This document shows positions 60,773 through 64,000 of a stretch of 64,000 bases of DNA, piece after piece (position 1 is the stretch's first letter; the number at the start of each line of letters is the position of its first letter). The stretch covers positions 20,330 through 84,329 of the forward strand of contig JH720306.1 in NCBI GenBank assembly GCA_000231825.2. The letters run 5' to 3'. A model generated the notes under the pieces. It was not told the origin of the DNA, did not search any database, and saw only the letters and a list, made by a program, of their open reading frames with translations. The DNA is from Tetrahymena elliotti 4EA. Lineage: Eukaryota > Ciliophora > Oligohymenophorea > Hymenostomatida > Tetrahymenidae. Made by a program: the position numbers and the translations under genes.

Positions 60773-61892
60773 ATGTTTATGAATTTGTCTGTTTTCTAAA
60801 TTCTTTTAAAGCCCTTTTCACTAAAATTTATTTTATCATTAAATTTTTACTATTAAATATAATTTTCTATCTATTTAAGCCTAAATGCAAAAATAATTAG
60901 ATAAAATTTAAAAAAATAAAATTCTATTAAATTAAAAATATGTTTTTAAAATTAATAAAAAAGCTTCATTGATTGATTATTTACATTAAATTTTGTTCAA
61001 TTCAAATATTTCATCAACTTTATCTTCAACCTTAAATAATATTAAAACTTTTTTAATCCATTAAAAATTTAGAATGCTAATATTTATTTAACTACTTTAT
61101 TATGATACATTTTTACCCTGAATTATTTTATTAAAGTTAATATCTAAATTAAATATTACAATGACTAAAAATTATGCTTAAAATATAAACTGAATAATTT
61201 AAAATTTTTAAAGTTAAATTAATAATTCTTCAAATATTCAAAAGATTTTCCTTTTTTATTTAATCAAATAGAAATTATGTTAAAAAAATAAACAGTTTTT
61301 TAAAAAATGTTGGAGTTGTAATATCATCTTTTATTAGTTTTTTTATCATATTAATATTATTTTTAACATTTTAACGATTATCATTCATTAACATTTTTAA
61401 AAATACTTAAAAAATAAGAATTTTAAAATAAGGATTCAATAAATTGACCGTAAATATTCATTCTTGAATGAATTAACTTAAAAACATTTTACTTTATATT
61501 CTAGAATTTTCATTGATTTAAAACATTTCAAAATATTTTAAGTGTTTTTGATATTTTAGTTTAGAAATTGAGAATGAGTTTGAATTTTTTTAATAATATA
61601 TTTAGATTTTGAATATTTATTTTCAAGCAGAGCCTCTATTATAAATAAATTTTAAATTTCTCTTTATTACTAAAGGTGAAAAATAATATAAATAATTAAA
61701 TCTTATCAGAAAAAAATTTATGATTAAATCTTTGACAATCAGTGATAATCAGAAAAATAACCAGATAAGGTTAAAAGTCAAAGAGTTTTTGTTCATTGAA
61801 ATTGCAATTAAATAAATGCTTAGCAGATGGTAAGTGCTATTTATAATTTAATTAAAAAAATAAAATAAGATTTAACTAAAAGATTCATCAAA
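60773..61892. other. Intergenic spacer before the serpin gene
   Basis: AT-rich, no coding frame. It holds the serpin promoter. Confidence 0.5.
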
Positions 61893-63068
61893 ATGGATAT
61901 TAGAGGAAAATAAATATTTACCAAAAACCAATCTGATAACACATAAAAGCAAGACAAATAGCTTTTCAAATTTACTTTGAGTCTTTATTAAAAACTAGCT
62001 TAGACTTAAAATTTAATATTTTCTCCTGCATCTATTTATCTTACCCTTGCTATTGCTGCTATAGGTTCAAAAAATTAAACACTTGAAGAGTTTAAGAAAT
62101 TGCTTGATTTTGAAGATATAAACTAACTTACCAACAACACATCTAAACTTTTGAAAATTCTTTAAAAAAATGAGAAAGGGATTTAAACTGTTGTTGTAAA
62201 TAAGATTCTCTCAGGATTACCAGAATTAAAAGCAGAATATTTACAATTAGTAAATTCAAATTTTGGGTCTATTATTGAGCAAGTAAACCTTCTTAAGGAC
62301 TTTGAATAAACCAGAATATAAATAAATGAATGGGTTTAGTAAGTTACATCACAAAAAATAAAAGATTTATTACCTCCTAAAAGCTTAAATTAATCTACAG
62401 CAATGGTTTTAGTGAATGCTATCTATTTTAAAGGAGATTGGATGAATTAATTTGATATGAATAATACTTCAATATCAGATTTTTTCTTAGAATATGAAGA
62501 TATTGGAAAGAAGATTAAGGCCGATATTATGAAAATAGAGAAAGAATTTGACTATTATGAAGACTAAAGTTTTTAATATGCTTAAATTCCTTACAAAGGA
62601 GGCGAGTATTGTATGGAAATTTTATTACCAAAATCTACTCTGGAAAATTTTGAGTAAACACTCACTGATTAAACATTTCAAAGAGCAAGGATGAATAAAT
62701 AAAATAAAAATATCTCACTTTCTTTACCTAAATTCAAAATATAACCAGAAGCCCCTATAGACTTGCAAAACATTCTTTAAGAATTAGGGATTGTTCATGC
62801 TTTTTCTAATAGTGCTGATTTTTCTTTTATGGATCCAAGCAAATTAATTTAAATATCTAAAATTTACCATAAATCTATGATAGAAGTAAATGAAAATGGA
62901 TCTGAGGCAGCTGCAGCAACAGTTATTTGTTATTTATTAAGCAAGCCCAAAAAAATGTAATTAGTATGTAATAAACCATTCATTTACACTATCACACATA
63001 CACCTAGTTAGACTATTCTGTTCTTAGGAAAATTAACTGACCCATCTAAACTTTACAAAGTTTACTGA
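61893..63068 (+). CDS. Serpin, probably a functional protease inhibitor
   Basis: Serpins trap serine or cysteine proteases by a conformational switch. A single exon of 392 codons, typical length for an intracellular serpin. Recognised blocks are NLIFSPASIYLTLAIAAIGS (helix B), MVLVNAIYFKGDWMNQFD (strand 3A/helix F region), the breach-side SKIYHKSMIEVNENGSEAAA and the C-terminal NKPFIYTITHTPSQTILFLG. The hinge of the reactive loop is intact: Gly336, Ser337, Glu338, four Ala and Thr343 fill P15 to P8, which favours an inhibitory rather than storage role. Counting from the hinge puts P1 at Ser350 or, allowing one extra residue, Lys351. No signal peptide is visible, so it is likely cytosolic. Animal- and plant-type serpins are well known; ciliate ones less so. 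Confidence 0.94.
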
Positions 63069-63312
63069 AATTTTGAATTTAATATAAAACATAACAGACA
63101 TTTTTTGTTTTTGGTTGAAAAAATTTTAACTTTATTTGACATTAAACTATTTTTAATTTGTTTTAAGTAAAAATTTGATTATTTTTTTCTTGTTTAAGTA
63201 TCATTTATTTCATTCTTTAAAAAGATTATTTTAATTCTGTATTCTGGTTTCTAAAGTAAAGGAGATAAATAAATCTTTAAAAACTACAAAATTTCTTATT
63301 TTTTGTTAATAT
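63069..63312. other. Short gap between convergent genes
   Basis: AT-rich 3' flank; nothing else seen. Confidence 0.4.
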
Positions 63313-63839
63313 TCAGAATTTTAATTAAATCATTATCTTTTTAATCTGAAAAAAATATTTAGAAAAAGAAAAAAATAACTTTTATTTGGATTATTAATTC
63401 TTTTGTAGATTCTATAAAATTAGTTTGTTTGTCTACTTTAGTTTTTAATTTAAATGAAATCCAATATTAAAAAATTTAATTTTCTTTTTATTTTAAAAAT
63501 TATCTACTATTCTTCTGTTACCTTGTTAAATTTTGTTATTTCTTAACTTGTTCATCGTATTTTAATCATCTGAAAAATCATATTCATCTTATTCATTGCT
63601 TTAACATTTAGACCCATTTATCTTATTTAAAAAATAATAAATGCTTATATTAAAATAAAGAAATATAATATATCACCTTTTTTGAGTTTTCTTCTGCGAT
63701 TCCACTTTCAATATTTTATTTGGCTAAACAAGTTTATCTTGTTGATTGCCTTTTTTTTAGAATTTAGCTATTTTATTTCTTATTTATACTACTTTTAAAG
63801 AATTTCTATCTCTTATTTTAAAGACATTTCAGTATTCAT
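63313..63839 (-). CDS. Short acidic hypothetical protein
   Basis: Not recognised. Minus-strand exons 63839-63793, 63749-63677 and 63621-63313 give 142 residues. The 43- and 55-bp introns have GT...AG ends, and joining them gives a continuous hydrophilic sequence with blocks EMSLKQEIEILQKQ, QNIESGIAEENSKK and SNEQDEYDFSDDQN. The acidic middle and codon use look coding; the part after residue 75 is K/N/F-rich and might be 3' UTR or hold another intron, so the true end is uncertain. The start is the first ATG of the frame, close to the window edge, so a longer N-terminus outside the window cannot be excluded. Confidence 0.45.
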
Positions 63840-64000
63840 TTATTTAGGAATATTCTATTTAAATCTAAAGGTTTGGATACCATTATTTTTAAAATAGATA
63901 TTTAAAATTTATAAAATATTTAAAAACATACATTTTATAATAGATTTTTTATTTATGACAGAATAAATACAAATTAAAAATATTAATAATTTTTTCAACA
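63840..64000. other. Window end, AT-rich
   Basis: Probably promoter of the short gene on the minus strand. No coding frame seen. Confidence 0.3.

Noticed and set aside
1..64000. tRNA, rRNA, CRISPR, transposase and telomere repeats
   Set aside because: Searched by eye for tRNA T-arm and anticodon patterns, regular spaced repeats, DDE/RT motifs and GGGGTT/CCCCAA runs; none convincing.

Overview
The window reads as protein-coding nuclear DNA of a ciliate, most likely a macronuclear segment from Tetrahymena or a close relative. Every convincing gene is full of in-frame TAA and TAG codons at positions where relatives have glutamine, and every gene ends at TGA. The DNA is very AT-rich. Most introns are 43-120 bp with GT...AG ends, much longer than the 20-35 bp introns of Paramecium. 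The five longest run from 112 bp to 1.5 kb. I see no telomeric repeat, tRNA, rRNA, CRISPR array or transposase gene. Ordinary ORF callers that stop at TAA/TAG break nearly all of these genes into fragments. I rebuilt exons by joining frames so that domain alignment and codon phase agree; for each multi-exon model the exon lengths sum to a multiple of three.

Layout: 1-8.3 kb, an R2R3 Myb regulator (+). 8.3-11 kb, a Q/N-rich coiled-coil protein of unknown role (+). 11.4-14.3 kb, an ALIX/Bro1 ESCRT adaptor (-). 16.3-19.3 kb, a cullin (+). 19.8-20.8 kb, an unknown multi-pass membrane protein (-). 21.7-26.0 kb, a 1229-residue Q-rich protein with three C-terminal EF-hands (-). 28.1-30.8 kb, a DDX24/Mak5-type DEAD-box helicase (+). 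32.0-33.2 kb, an SDF2-like MIR-domain ER protein (+). 34.0-38.7 kb, a pecanex-family membrane protein (-). 40.0-41.2 kb, a mitochondrial carrier (-). 41.8-51.1 kb, three tandem sugar-porter-type MFS transporters (+). 52.3-54.2 kb, a RING-CH membrane protein (-). 55.5-57.4 kb, a RING-H2 multi-pass membrane protein (-). 59.2-60.8 kb, an SVOP/SV2-like MFS transporter (+). 61.9-63.1 kb, a serpin (+). 63.3-63.8 kb, a short acidic protein (-).

The genes do not form a bacterial-style operon or an obvious pathway cluster; each appears to have its own promoter. Two groupings stand out. One is the tandem MFS triplet, which shares a phase-0 intron between the first and second membrane segments. The other is the pair of adjacent same-strand membrane RING proteins. 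With the cullin and the ALIX homologue, the window holds four genes of ubiquitin or endosomal traffic, which may be chance.

The least expected signals are around the third MFS paralogue: a cluster of nested inverted repeats just upstream that can fold as a branched RNA, and a 1-kb intron with another strong two-part hairpin, while the protein has lost several sugar-porter signature residues. Other leads are three candidate introns whose length is a multiple of three and which lack TGA, a GC-richer island with an overlapping upstream ORF before the EF-hand gene, and repeated acidic-leucine motifs in an N/Q-rich insertion of the pecanex protein.
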